DNA of 64,000 nt from positions 1 through 64,000 of the forward strand of contig NZ_JBNVZV010000015.1 of assembly GCF_050496545.1 (NCBI RefSeq), read 5' to 3'. Below are positions 42,342 to 50,430 of this stretch, piece by piece; position 1 is the first letter of the stretch, and each line of letters opens with the position of its first letter. The translations under genes were made by a program, and so were the position numbers. The stretch is from Phycicoccus avicenniae_A (GTDB lineage Bacteria > Actinomycetota > Actinomycetes > Actinomycetales > Dermatophilaceae). Under the pieces are notes generated by a model, which was not told where the DNA came from, made no database searches, and worked only from the letters and a program-made list of their open reading frames with translations.

Positions 42342-42635
42342 TCAGTGGACCTCTCGCGGAAGGAAGACAACGAAGTCGGCGTCGGCGACTGCACGTCGCC
42401 GCAGCTCGTCCGAGGGCGCGAACTGACTCGTCCGTGCCTTCGACAGGCCGTGCAGTCCGACCGCCTTCAGTGCCCGCATTGCTGCCGCTCGATCCGGAGA
42501 GTTCACGCCGATCTGCCAGTTGCGATCGTTGTCGTCATAGGCCGAGCACGCGAGAGTCATCCGACCATCCGCCTCGGGGCACCAACCAACGAACGCGACC
42601 TTGAGGCTCGGCGGCATGACATTGATCCCCTCCAC
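42342..42635 (-). CDS. Hypothetical protein (97 aa)
   Basis: 97 residues or 91 if it begins at the second Met (MPPSLKVAFVGWCPEADGRM). It has a hydrophobic strand first and a helical middle (SPDRAAAMRALKAVGLHGL), and ends VADADFVVFLPREVH. No family is recognised. It lies on the opposite strand to its left neighbours. Confidence 0.45.
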   Translation of the reverse strand: MEGINVMPPSLKVAFVGWCPEADGRMTLACSAYDDNDRNWQIGVNSPDRAAAMRALKAVGLHGLSKARTSQFAPSDELRRRAVADADFVVFLPREVH

Positions 42636-42708
42636 GCGACGATTCTATTGACCGCCCGTACAAGTGACCGCTCATCGGCATGAGCGATGGCGTCGGACAC
42701 GCTTTAGG

Positions 42709-43242
42709 TCATTTGAGGCGACGGTTGAGAGCGTCGATGAGTGTCGTCATCGCGGACGTCAGGGAGCCGAGGTCTCGGTCGTAGATGCGGCCGGTGTCGA
42801 GCCGCAATGACAGCTCGAAGAGGATCTCGGCGTAGTCCGAGGACGCTCTGGGACGAGACTCTGCGGCCATCTCGACGCGCACCTGCTCGACGACCCGTTG
42901 GGTCTTGACGACCTCCACGACTCGCTCCACGACGTCGACGGCGCACAGGCCGGCGGCGGCGGCGCGGCGTTGCTCCCACGCGCGGTGTCGGCAGGTGTCG
43001 GAGCACCACTTCGGGATGCGGCCGCGGGCCGGCACCGGGAAGTCGGTGCCGCACCAGTTGCAGCTAAGGGTGCTCGGGCGTTCGACCTTTCGGCGATGGC
43101 TAGGAGGCCGAACCGGGGCCTGACTTGAGGGGTGTGGTGACGGCTCTGTCGGCGGCTCGCCGAGGTTCAAGAGGGTCAGCTGGTCCACCCCGGGACGGCC
43201 CTGGATGTGCCGCGCTGATCTGCTCGAGCGTGTCGTTGCCAT
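42709..43242 (-). CDS. Hypothetical zinc-finger-like protein (177 aa)
   Basis: 177 residues. A four-cysteine motif C-N-W-C...WCSDTCRHRAW (residues about 62-88) resembles small zinc ribbons in actinobacterial hypothetical proteins. The first 60 residues are Pro/Ser-rich, and the C-terminal part is helical (VDVVERVVEVVKTQRVVEQV). The role is unknown; a DNA- or protein-binding role is inferred from the zinc ribbon only. The start could be later than 43242. Confidence 0.5.
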   Translation of the reverse strand: MATTRSSRSARHIQGRPGVDQLTLLNLGEPPTEPSPHPSSQAPVRPPSHRRKVERPSTLSCNWCGTDFPVPARGRIPKWCSDTCRHRAWEQRRAAAAGLCAVDVVERVVEVVKTQRVVEQVRVEMAAESRPRASSDYAEILFELSLRLDTGRIYDRDLGSLTSAMTTLIDALNRRLK

Positions 43243-43512
43243 GACTCCGAAGGCATGTACCTCCCCGGCGGGTGGACCTGTCGCAGATCGTCACAACGAC
43301 CGAGGCGACCGAGAATGCATGAGGTGTGCCGTGGATGGGTTGGTGGGATCTTGCCTAGCTCGAGGACAGCCCTTCGCGTTCGACGGTGGCTGTGTCGGTC
43401 GGGTCGTGGATCGGTGTCCGTGAGCAGGTGGTGGCAGGGCATCGGAAGGGGTCCGGGCGGCTGGTGCACTGAGTGGCCGCGGCGGACGGCCGTTCGACCG
43501 ATCGGGTGACGG
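43243..43512. other. 270-bp region with no gene seen
   Basis: Short open frames exist on both strands but have atypical composition and no ribosome-binding site. I see no repeat or RNA gene. Confidence 0.5.
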
Positions 43513-44223
43513 TCAGGTCAGGGTGCGACGCTCGGCGCGCTCGACGACGAGGCGCGCAGCCTCACCGACGGTGAGGCCCTCGCTCCGGCCGAGTTCGACG
43601 AGCGCGTCGTAGGCCGACTCGGGGTCGAGGGAACGCACGTATCCCAGCGCTCCCTTGGCCTGCTCGACCACCACCCGGTCCTCGAGCGCGTGAGCGACGG
43701 CACGGCCGAGGGCGTCGTCGGGCAGCGCGCCCTTGCTGAGGATGAGCAGCGTCGCGGCGTCGGCCAGGGCTCGGGTGTGCTCCGCGACGTCGGCCGGCTC
43801 GGCCGTCGCGTCAACCCAGAACAGGTTCAAGCCTCCGAAGGCCGTGTCACGCCAGGTGAGGGGAAGGGCGTGGACGACCTCGAAGCCGGCCTCGACGACC
43901 CGGCGGCCGGTCTGCGGCCAGCGTCCGATGAGGTCCTCGCGCCCACGTCCGACGACGGGCCGCCCCGTCTCGATCGCGTCGAGGCAGGGTCCCTCTTGCG
44001 CCTGGAGCTGGGCGAGCTCAAGGTCTGTGGCCCGGTGGGACGTGGCGACGAGCAGCTCGGCGGTGCCGCCCTCCATCCGCACGAGGATGCCTCCGGCCTG
44101 TGCCCCCACGGCGTCGACGGTCCGGGACAGGAGGGCGGCCAACGGGCCGATGGTGTCGTCGTGAGCGTCGACCATCGCCGCCGTCGACGACTGCAGGACC
44201 GCAGCCAGCGTCGTGTCGGTCAT
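43513..44223 (-). CDS. GAF-ANTAR transcription antitermination regulator (2)
   Basis: 236 residues. The GAF domain covers about 25-165 (AGGILVRMEGGTAELLVATS; ALPLTWRDTAFGGLNLFW). The C-terminal ANTAR domain covers about 172-228: AVAHALEDRVVVEQAKGALG, then the short helix pair to LVVERAERRTLT. ANTAR domains bind paired hairpins in nascent RNA and prevent termination. It overlaps the upstream GAF-ANTAR gene by 4 bases (ATGA), so the two are co-translated. No target hairpin pair was seen in the window. Confidence 0.9.
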   Translation of the reverse strand: MTDTTLAAVLQSSTAAMVDAHDDTIGPLAALLSRTVDAVGAQAGGILVRMEGGTAELLVATSHRATDLELAQLQAQEGPCLDAIETGRPVVGRGREDLIGRWPQTGRRVVEAGFEVVHALPLTWRDTAFGGLNLFWVDATAEPADVAEHTRALADAATLLILSKGALPDDALGRAVAHALEDRVVVEQAKGALGYVRSLDPESAYDALVELGRSEGLTVGEAARLVVERAERRTLT

Positions 44224-44951
44224 GTCGTGCCCTCCTCCAGCTCGTCGGAGAGGACGAGCCGTTGTTCGATGATGTCACGCGCGGTCTCTGCGAGGCTTGT
44301 CCCGCGGACGTAGGCGTGAGCCCTGATCAGGGCCAGGGCGTCGGCGGCCCGAACACCCAGCTGGGCCATGACGAAGCCCACACCTTGGTGCACGGAGGAG
44401 CGCCGAGCCCATGAGTTGACGACGGCGCCGCCCTCCTCCTGGGCTTGCTTGACGAGGGCGGCGCCGATCACGCCGGCCACGACTCGGGCGGTCAGCGGGT
44501 CCAGTCCTGTTGTGCGACCCCGCTCCCAGAGCGTCAGGACGCCGAGCGTGGTGCCGGCCACCGTCATCGGGACGGCGTGGACGATGACGGCGTGACCGTC
44601 GTCGACGCCGGTGAGGTCGAGCAAGGGCCATCCGAGCGGCCGCTGACCGCCCGGCTCCACCACGGCGTACCGGTAGTCGGCGGCCGAGTACGCGTCGGCG
44701 CTGGGGCCCTGTTGGACGACCTCCTGGCGGGCTTCGATCTCGTTCGCGGTCGCGTCGGTGCTCGACAGGGTCAGCCGCTCGGCGTCGGTGTAGGCAAGGG
44801 TGATCGCGCCGCCATCGCAGCCCAACAAGTCTGTTGCTGCCCGGCACAGGCGGTCGCTCAGGGGCGTACGACCGTGGCCGTCGGAGATGCTCCGGCCGAG
44901 CCGCCGCAGGATCCTGCCGAGGTCGTGGGCGCTCGACTCCTCACCGGTCAC
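44220..44951 (-). CDS. GAF-ANTAR transcription antitermination regulator (1)
   Basis: 243 residues. GAF at about 20-165 (DGGAITLAYTDAERLTLSST; HAVPMTVAGTTLGVLTLWER) and C-terminal ANTAR-like domain (SSVHQGVGFVMAQLGVRAAD, then AYVRGTSLAETARDIIEQRL). It is the first gene of the pair. The unusual side-by-side duplication may give hetero-oligomers or two input signals. Start GTG/ATG at 44951 is read from TGEESSAHDLGRILRRL. Confidence 0.88.
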   Translation of the reverse strand: MTGEESSAHDLGRILRRLGRSISDGHGRTPLSDRLCRAATDLLGCDGGAITLAYTDAERLTLSSTDATANEIEARQEVVQQGPSADAYSAADYRYAVVEPGGQRPLGWPLLDLTGVDDGHAVIVHAVPMTVAGTTLGVLTLWERGRTTGLDPLTARVVAGVIGAALVKQAQEEGGAVVNSWARRSSVHQGVGFVMAQLGVRAADALALIRAHAYVRGTSLAETARDIIEQRLVLSDELEEGTT

Positions 44952-45241
44952 GGCGGGTCCTCGGCGTCCGTGGTCGCGGGCTCACCCGCAACGTCTACCC
45001 CGTGCCGCGAGCCGGACACCTCATCGTTCCCGGCGCGCCGTCAGGTGCTCATCGTGGCGCGTCTCGACACCGGGGGCGAGCGGGCCATGACGTGGCGCGC
45101 GAAAGGGCCGAAGCGCGGCTCAGCGGCTGCGTCGGTGGCGCTCGCGGGGCAACCGATCCGGGGCATCGGGGAGTGACCCGGTGTCGGTGACCTCGCTCGC
45201 CACGTCGCGCAGCTTGGCGTTGAGGGCCATGCTCACGTCGC
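44952..45241. other. 290-bp region without gene
   Basis: It presumably holds the promoter of the GAF-ANTAR pair on the minus strand. No intact gene or clear terminator is seen. Confidence 0.5.
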
Positions 45242-45478
45242 GCAGCAGCCCGGTTGCGCGAGCTCCGGCCGGGTGACGACGTCGAGGTCGAACGCAATGA
45301 CGGCACCGTCCTCACCTTCACCGTCCGTCGGCTCGAGAGCTTCGCCAAAGACGACTTCCCGACCGCGCGCGTCTACGGCCCCGCCCCCGGCCCGGTGCTG
45401 CGTCTCATCACCTGCAGCGGCGACATCGACCCCGTGAGCGGGCACTACCTCGACAACACCGTCGTCTTTGCCTCCTGA
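45242..45478 (+). pseudogene. C-terminal remnant of a class E/F-type sortase
   Basis: Roughly 75 residues matching only the end of an actinobacterial sortase: RLRELRPGDDVEVERNDG, then LRLITCSGDIDPVSGHYLDN, with the catalytic Cys in ITCSGD. The signal anchor and the catalytic His region are absent and there is no upstream coding frame, so it is a truncated gene. The visible TTG at 45254 is not a credible start for a working enzyme. Confidence 0.75.
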
Positions 45479-45548
45479 GCGCTCACCCGGGCCACCGGGG
45501 GTACGGTGGAGATGACCGTGCAGGTGCGCCGCAACGTGCTGACGTGAC

Positions 45549-46151
45549 ATGACCTGGAGGCGCGCGGACATCCCACAGGCATGCGTCGAGGAGGGCATCA
45601 GGGTGCACGATGTCGACGACTACCCGGTGCTGCTGTTGCGGTCCGAGGAAGCTCGAGGCTCTGGCTTCGTCTGGGTTCGAGCAGCCGGCGACGGTCTCGG
45701 CGTGGTGACCAGCGTGCCGACCCCCGACTCCCCGCTACGGTTCGGCGACCTCGTCGGGCACCGCCAGGAACGGGTGGAGGTACTGCGCAGGCATGGCGTC
45801 GTGGTTAGTGGCCGACAGCAGACCGTCCGGGTGGAGCGGTCCGGGATCGCGACGTGGGGAGTGACGGTTCTCGGCGCGTCGGAGACCGACCTGGACCACC
45901 TCGGTGACCTGGCCCTAGCCCGAGGGTTGGGGGCCGACGTCTGGGACGAGAGCGGGGCGATGAGTGACGCCCACGCCCCGACGCCCGGGGCGCGGATTCC
46001 GGCTGGACGTCCAACCCAGGCCGGCGTGACGCTGGGCTTGGCGGGTTCTCGGCAGGACGTGGAAGCGTTGATGTCCGACTTCGCGCACGATCGTCGCTAC
46101 ATCAGCTGCCTCGACCTGCAGGAGGTCCTGACGGAGGCCGACGAGGTTTAG
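45549..46151 (+). CDS. Hypothetical protein (200 aa)
   Basis: 200 residues, soluble, not recognised. It is acidic with an alternating beta pattern (DDYPVLLLRSEEARGSGFVW, GVVTSVPTPDSPLRFGDLVG). The C-terminus (GVTLGLAGSRQDVEALMSDF AHDRR) may be helical. A candidate leader of 70 bases follows the sortase remnant. Function unknown. Confidence 0.5.
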   Translation: MTWRRADIPQACVEEGIRVHDVDDYPVLLLRSEEARGSGFVWVRAAGDGLGVVTSVPTPDSPLRFGDLVGHRQERVEVLRRHGVVVSGRQQTVRVERSGIATWGVTVLGASETDLDHLGDLALARGLGADVWDESGAMSDAHAPTPGARIPAGRPTQAGVTLGLAGSRQDVEALMSDFAHDRRYISCLDLQEVLTEADEV

Positions 46152-46402
46152 GCCTTCAAGCTGACCGGCGGCGTGCTCGCGGCCGTCGCTTGCAGGCCTG
46201 CGCGGGGGACCAGGACGAGACATGCAGCGACGCTGAGATGGCACGGGCATGGCACGCGAAGGTCACTGTGCCGTCGCCTGTCGGCATATCCGCAGGTCAG
46301 CGCGGGTGAGGCGCGATCCGGGCGGTGACTTGTAAGTGGGCGGTGGGCGCACCGGGTTAGCCACGGTGTCTCGATGATTGACCCCCAACTGCCGGTCTCT
46401 CG

Positions 46403-46897
46403 TTGTCGAAACCGCTGCTGCAGACGACGGCCGAGGACCGGGATGTGGCACGACGTGATGGCAAAGGGCTTCTAGCTCGTCCAGCGCCGCAAACAGGGTG
46501 CTGGTCGAGCAGGGGATGGGTGGCGATGTCGTCTATGTGTCGTCGAAAGAACTCGGTTTTCGCCGGGCCGAACAACATCGCATATGCCGCGACCAAGGCC
46601 GACCAGGCCCACCAGGTACGCCTCCTGGCGGCAGAGCTGAGAGAGTACGGCGGCAAGGTGAAGGCATCAACCTCGACGGGCTGGTGCAGGGCTCCGGCAT
46701 CTTCGCCGGCGAGGGGCGCCGAGCGGTCCAAGGTGTACGGGGTGGAGGAGGCCAAGCTCGGGCGGTTCGACGCCCAGCGGACCATCCTCAAGCGGGAGGT
46801 GCTTGCCCGAGCACTGCGCGAACGCGGTATTCCACTTCGTCGGACCCGACCTGACCGACACCCCCTGCGCGGCAAGGACGTCACGAAGACCCGGTGA
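46403..46897 (+). pseudogene. Decayed RhaD-type bifunctional aldolase/short-chain dehydrogenase, C-terminal part
   Basis: Fragments of the dehydrogenase half appear in different frames: LLQTTAEDRDV; VEQGMGGDVVYVSSKE; then NSVFAGPNNIAYAATKADQA and VRLLAAELREYGG; GINLDGLVQGSGIFAGEG; VYGVEEAKLGRF then DAQRTILKREV; and finally ANAVFHFVGPDLTDTPC. The tyrosine and lysine of the SDR active site (YAATK) remain, but several frameshifts and a stop (after DVMAKGF) break it. The aldolase half is missing. It ends beside the convergent FadR-family gene. Confidence 0.75.
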
Positions 46898-46899
46898 CC

Positions 46900-47661
46900 T
46901 CACCCACCGACGCCGCGTCCGAGAAAGGTTGGGGGCCGCCGGGCCCGCAGCCGTCCGCCGGCCGCCGTGAATGTGTCCTCGAGGAGGCTGAGGTGCTCGT
47001 CCATGACGATCTCGATGGTGTCGTGGTCTCCCTCGACGATCGCCGCAAGAGTCCGTCGGTGGACGTCGAGGGACTGCTCGGGGTCGTAGGACTCGGTCAT
47101 CGAGATATCCCGCAGGATCCGCAGCTCACGCTGGAGCAACCGGGTGTGCGCGAGGATGGAGGAGTTGTGGGTGGCCCGGCCCAAGAGGAAGTGGAAGCGG
47201 GCGTCGGCGTCGTTGAACCGGACGCGGTCCTCAGCCAGGTCGGCCTGCCGGTCGATCGAGGCGGCGAGGTCGTCGACGTCCCGGTCGGTCATGTAGAGGG
47301 CGGCGAGCTGCGCCACCCGCGGTTCGATGACCCGCCGTGCCTCGAGGGTCGAGGCCATCTCGTCGAAGGCGGCCGGGCGGCCGACGCCGAAGAGGTCGGG
47401 CGGGATCACGTCGCTGACGACCTGGGTTCCCTTGGCCGGGCTGTCGCCGGCGAGTAGGAGGCCGGCCTCCGAGAGGCGTTGCAGCGCCTGGCGGATGGTG
47501 GGGCGGCTGAGCTGGGTCTGGGCGGCGATGGCCCGCTCGGGCGGAAGGCGGTCGCCGGGAACGAGATCCCCGGCGTGGATCATCTCGGCGATCTGGGCGA
47601 TCACGTCCTCGGCGGCGCGGCGCGTCTTGACCGGGTGGAAGACGGTGCGCTGGTCGGACAT
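46900..47661 (-). CDS. FadR/GntR-family regulator with FCD domain
   Basis: 253 residues. N-terminal winged helix: GDLVPGDRLPPERAIAAQTQ, LSRPTIRQALQRLSEAGLLL. The C-terminal FCD all-helical domain (VIEPRVAQLAALYMTDRDVD, NDADARFHFLLGRATHNSSI, VHRRTLAAIVEGDHDTIEI) has the metal-binding His pattern. It is divergent from the cyclase-permease-oxidase genes, so it probably represses them and responds to the substrate. A TAGGCT 6 bases before the ATG (47661) implies a leaderless mRNA. Confidence 0.92.
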   Translation of the reverse strand: MSDQRTVFHPVKTRRAAEDVIAQIAEMIHAGDLVPGDRLPPERAIAAQTQLSRPTIRQALQRLSEAGLLLAGDSPAKGTQVVSDVIPPDLFGVGRPAAFDEMASTLEARRVIEPRVAQLAALYMTDRDVDDLAASIDRQADLAEDRVRFNDADARFHFLLGRATHNSSILAHTRLLQRELRILRDISMTESYDPEQSLDVHRRTLAAIVEGDHDTIEIVMDEHLSLLEDTFTAAGGRLRARRPPTFLGRGVGG

Positions 47662-47667
47662 GCGCCC

Positions 47668-47673
47668 AGCCTA
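47668..47673 (-). promoter_or_regulatory. -10 box of the FadR-type regulator
   Basis: TAGGCT on the minus strand, exactly 6 bases before ATG 47661. It lies within the 84-bp divergent region, where operators shared with the catabolic genes are expected; I do not see a clear palindrome. Confidence 0.55.
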
Positions 47674-47745
47674 TTGGTCATCGATGCTCCGGTGCCGTTG
47701 ACCTAGGTGAAGAGGAGCAGCCAATCTTGGTAAGAACTCTTGACC

Positions 47746-48831
47746 ATGAACGCCGACGTCGCTACGTTCGTCCCACCGCGATTCGCGCGAGCCCCAGGAG
47801 CGTCCGTGTGCACAGTCCTCCCCACCGGTCCCGACCACACCCTGCCGCCGGCGTCGAGCGAGCCGACCGACCCCGGACCGGACCCGGAACTGGTGCCGAC
47901 CGCGCTCTTCGCCGGAGACGGTGTGCGGGTCTCCGAGAGTCCATGGGGTCCGGATGACCATGTAGGGCGGATTAACTGGATGACGGACGCGTCGCGCGCG
48001 GAGCTCATCGGACGGATGGACGCGCGCGCGATGTTTGACCTCTCGGTGGAGCACTTCGTGGGGATGCCGACGTGGACGGCCGCCGGCGACCCCTCGTTCC
48101 AGATGTACGCGACCCACACCCCGGGCGGCTCGCCGGTTGACAACCTCTCGGGTGCGGGGCAGAACGTGCATGCCAAGTACAGCTACTTCGGGGACTCCAT
48201 CTCGATGTACACGCACTCCGGAACCCACATGGACCTCCTCAACCACCTCGGCTTCTATGGACTGTTCTGGAACGGGTGGACCCCGGCAAAGAACCTCGGG
48301 AGCCGGTGCTGGACGGTCGGCGGGCCGGAGCACTACCCCCCGGTCGTCGCGCGTGCGGTGCTGCTTGACATCGCCGCCGTTCACGCCGTGCAGTGCCTCC
48401 CCGACGGCTACGCCATCACCCCGGCCGACCTCGTCGCCGCCCAGCGGCACCACGGGGCGCAGCTGCGGCGCGGCGACATCGCCCTCATCCGGACCGGGAG
48501 GATGTCGCGCTGGCCGGATGCCTCCGGCTACATGGAAAACTCCCCGGGCATCGGGCTGGCGGCTGCCAGGTACCTTGCCGAGGAGGTCGGGGTCATGTGC
48601 GTGGGAGCCGACACGATCGGTGTCGAGGTCATCCCCCACGAGGAGCCGGACACCTTCCTGCCCGTGCACTGCTACTTCTACGCCACCGCGGGAGTGCAGA
48701 TCATCGAGAACGTCTGGCTCGAGGAGGTCGCCGCCGCCGGCCAGCGCACGTTCGCCTTCCTCGCCTTCCCCCTGAAGATCCGCGGGTCCTCCGCCGGACT
48801 GATACGACCGGTGGCCTGCCCGCTGCCCTGA
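47746..48831 (+). CDS. Cyclase-family metal-dependent hydrolase (kynurenine formamidase/isatin hydrolase-like)
   Basis: 361 residues. The metal site of the family is visible: HSGTHMDLLNHLGF (H-x-G-T-H-x-D) near residues 155-170 and a later His-Glu pair (GVEVIPHEEPDTFLPVHCYF). Members hydrolyse amide bonds in formylkynurenine, isatin or cyclic amides. The N-terminal 60 residues are extra. ATG 47746 is used; a TTG two codons earlier is less likely. First gene of cyclase-permease-oxidase. Confidence 0.85.
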   Translation: MNADVATFVPPRFARAPGASVCTVLPTGPDHTLPPASSEPTDPGPDPELVPTALFAGDGVRVSESPWGPDDHVGRINWMTDASRAELIGRMDARAMFDLSVEHFVGMPTWTAAGDPSFQMYATHTPGGSPVDNLSGAGQNVHAKYSYFGDSISMYTHSGTHMDLLNHLGFYGLFWNGWTPAKNLGSRCWTVGGPEHYPPVVARAVLLDIAAVHAVQCLPDGYAITPADLVAAQRHHGAQLRRGDIALIRTGRMSRWPDASGYMENSPGIGLAAARYLAEEVGVMCVGADTIGVEVIPHEEPDTFLPVHCYFYATAGVQIIENVWLEEVAAAGQRTFAFLAFPLKIRGSSAGLIRPVACPLP

Positions 48832-48894
48832 CCCCCGCTGCACCCCACGCGTCCGACCCGGTCGCGTGACCTGCCGTGCCCGAAGGAGACCGAC

Positions 48895-50430
48895 ATGACC
48901 GAGGACGTCCAATCACCCCGCACCGCCCCACCGACGTCGGCGCCGTCCGATGCCCTGATCACGACCGAGGGGCTGCAGCACGACTACACCTCTGCCGAGA
49001 ACGGCATCGTCCCTCTCGCCGAGCGCAAGCCGCTGTTCCACTTCGCGGCGCTGTGGCTCACGCTCGAGTCGGGTTTCACCTACATCGTGCCCGGCATCGC
49101 CCTGCACTCGGCCGGCTTCTCGCTGCTGGCCACGGTCGGCATGCTCCTGCTCGGGATGGCCCTCTATTTGGCCTACGGCATGGCCGCTGCCCACCTCGGA
49201 GCCCGGACCGGTCAGACCGTTGCTCTGCTGTCGCGCTCCGTGCTGGGCTCGGTCGGGTCGGGGGTGGTCTCCGTCGTCCTGATCTTCACCCAGACCGGGT
49301 GGGCGGGCTTCCAGGCCTACTTCACGATCACCCTCCTCGACGGGCTGTTCGGGTGGGACCTCGGCGCCACGACCACGATGGCCTGGGCCTGCGTGGCCGC
49401 CGTCCTCATGGTCGTCAACAACGTCGTCGGTTTCCAGGGCATCGCCGTCTTCGCGCGCCGCATCGTCACCCCGATCCTCCTGGCTTGGACCGTGTACCTC
49501 GTGCTCAAGGGCATCGTGACCGACGGAGGCCAGCTGACCGGGACCCCTCCCGAGGTGGCCCCGCTCGCGGTGGGCCCCGCCATCGCGCTGATCATCGGCA
49601 CCGCTATCTGGGGCGCCGAGGCGGACATCTGGCGCTACTCACCCCCGCGCCCTCGCGTCTACCTCGTCTCCTACGGCTTCGCGTTCCTCGCCGGGGTCAC
49701 AGTCTCGGGCATCGGCGGGTGGATCGCCGCCGAACTCGTCACCCGGGAGAACCCCGAGGCCTCCACCGCGCTCGGCGACCTGCTGCCCTGGATGACCGAC
49801 TACTCCCTCTTCGGCCTGAGCATCCTCATGGCCGTCATCGTCGTCGTCGTCCAGGTTTCCCTCAACGACGGCAACTACTACGAGTCCATCAACGCCATCC
49901 AGAACCTGCTCTCCCACGTGCGCGGCTGGTCGCGCTACTACGCCTGCGCCCTCGTCGCCGTGCTGGGCGTCCTCGCCACGCTCTACATCAACAGCGGCTC
50001 GAACCTCGACGGCTTCGCCAAGATCGCCACGCTCGGCGCGATCGGCTCACCCTGCGCCACCATCATCATGGCGACGGACCACTTCGTCCTCCCCAGACTG
50101 CTCGGGATCTCCCGGCCGCTCGTCACCGTTCCTACCTGGACCCAGTCCGCGCGGATCAACCTCCCCGGGCTACTCGCCCTCGTCCTCGCAGTGTCCTACG
50201 GAGTCGTCACCACGGGCGTCTTCAACTCCTTCACCCAGCCCTCGTGGTACTGGGCGGACGTCGGCATCGCAGCCCTCGAGACGTGGGTCCTGGCCGCCCT
50301 CCTGTACGTCCTCGGTGCGCTCCTGTCCCAGCGAGGCGGACGCGACCGCACGCAGACGCTGCTCGGCTTTCCGGCCTTCTCCCGCGGCGTGGAGCACCCG
50401 GCGCGTCCCGTCGACGTCGTTGAGCCGTGA
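48895..50430 (+). CDS. NCS1-family permease (purine/cytosine/allantoin-type)
   Basis: 511 residues with about twelve membrane helices. Family-typical parts: NGIVPLAERKPLFHFAALWL at the start, then AYGMAAAHLGARTGQTVALL, RSVLGSVGSG, and the GTAIWGAEADIWRYSPPR loop. NCS1 permeases import nucleobases, hydantoins, allantoin or vitamins with Na+ or H+. AAGGAGA precedes the ATG. Its stop overlaps the oxidase start by 4 bases. Confidence 0.9.
   Translation: MTEDVQSPRTAPPTSAPSDALITTEGLQHDYTSAENGIVPLAERKPLFHFAALWLTLESGFTYIVPGIALHSAGFSLLATVGMLLLGMALYLAYGMAAAHLGARTGQTVALLSRSVLGSVGSGVVSVVLIFTQTGWAGFQAYFTITLLDGLFGWDLGATTTMAWACVAAVLMVVNNVVGFQGIAVFARRIVTPILLAWTVYLVLKGIVTDGGQLTGTPPEVAPLAVGPAIALIIGTAIWGAEADIWRYSPPRPRVYLVSYGFAFLAGVTVSGIGGWIAAELVTRENPEASTALGDLLPWMTDYSLFGLSILMAVIVVVVQVSLNDGNYYESINAIQNLLSHVRGWSRYYACALVAVLGVLATLYINSGSNLDGFAKIATLGAIGSPCATIIMATDHFVLPRLLGISRPLVTVPTWTQSARINLPGLLALVLAVSYGVVTTGVFNSFTQPSWYWADVGIAALETWVLAALLYVLGALLSQRGGRDRTQTLLGFPAFSRGVEHPARPVDVVEP

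Noticed and set aside
45120..45236. Small minus-strand frame starting SMALNAKLRDVASEVTD
   Set aside because: It is only about 37 codons, has no family match and no clear promoter; probably a remnant or chance.
45673..45681. GGGTTCGAG as a possible attR of the tRNA-Thr island
   Set aside because: Only nine bases match the T-arm and the rest does not continue; it lies inside a coding frame.
46152..46402. Possible additional gene between the 200-residue protein and the RhaD remnant
   Set aside because: No frame over 60 codons has a start with ribosome-binding site, and composition does not suggest coding.
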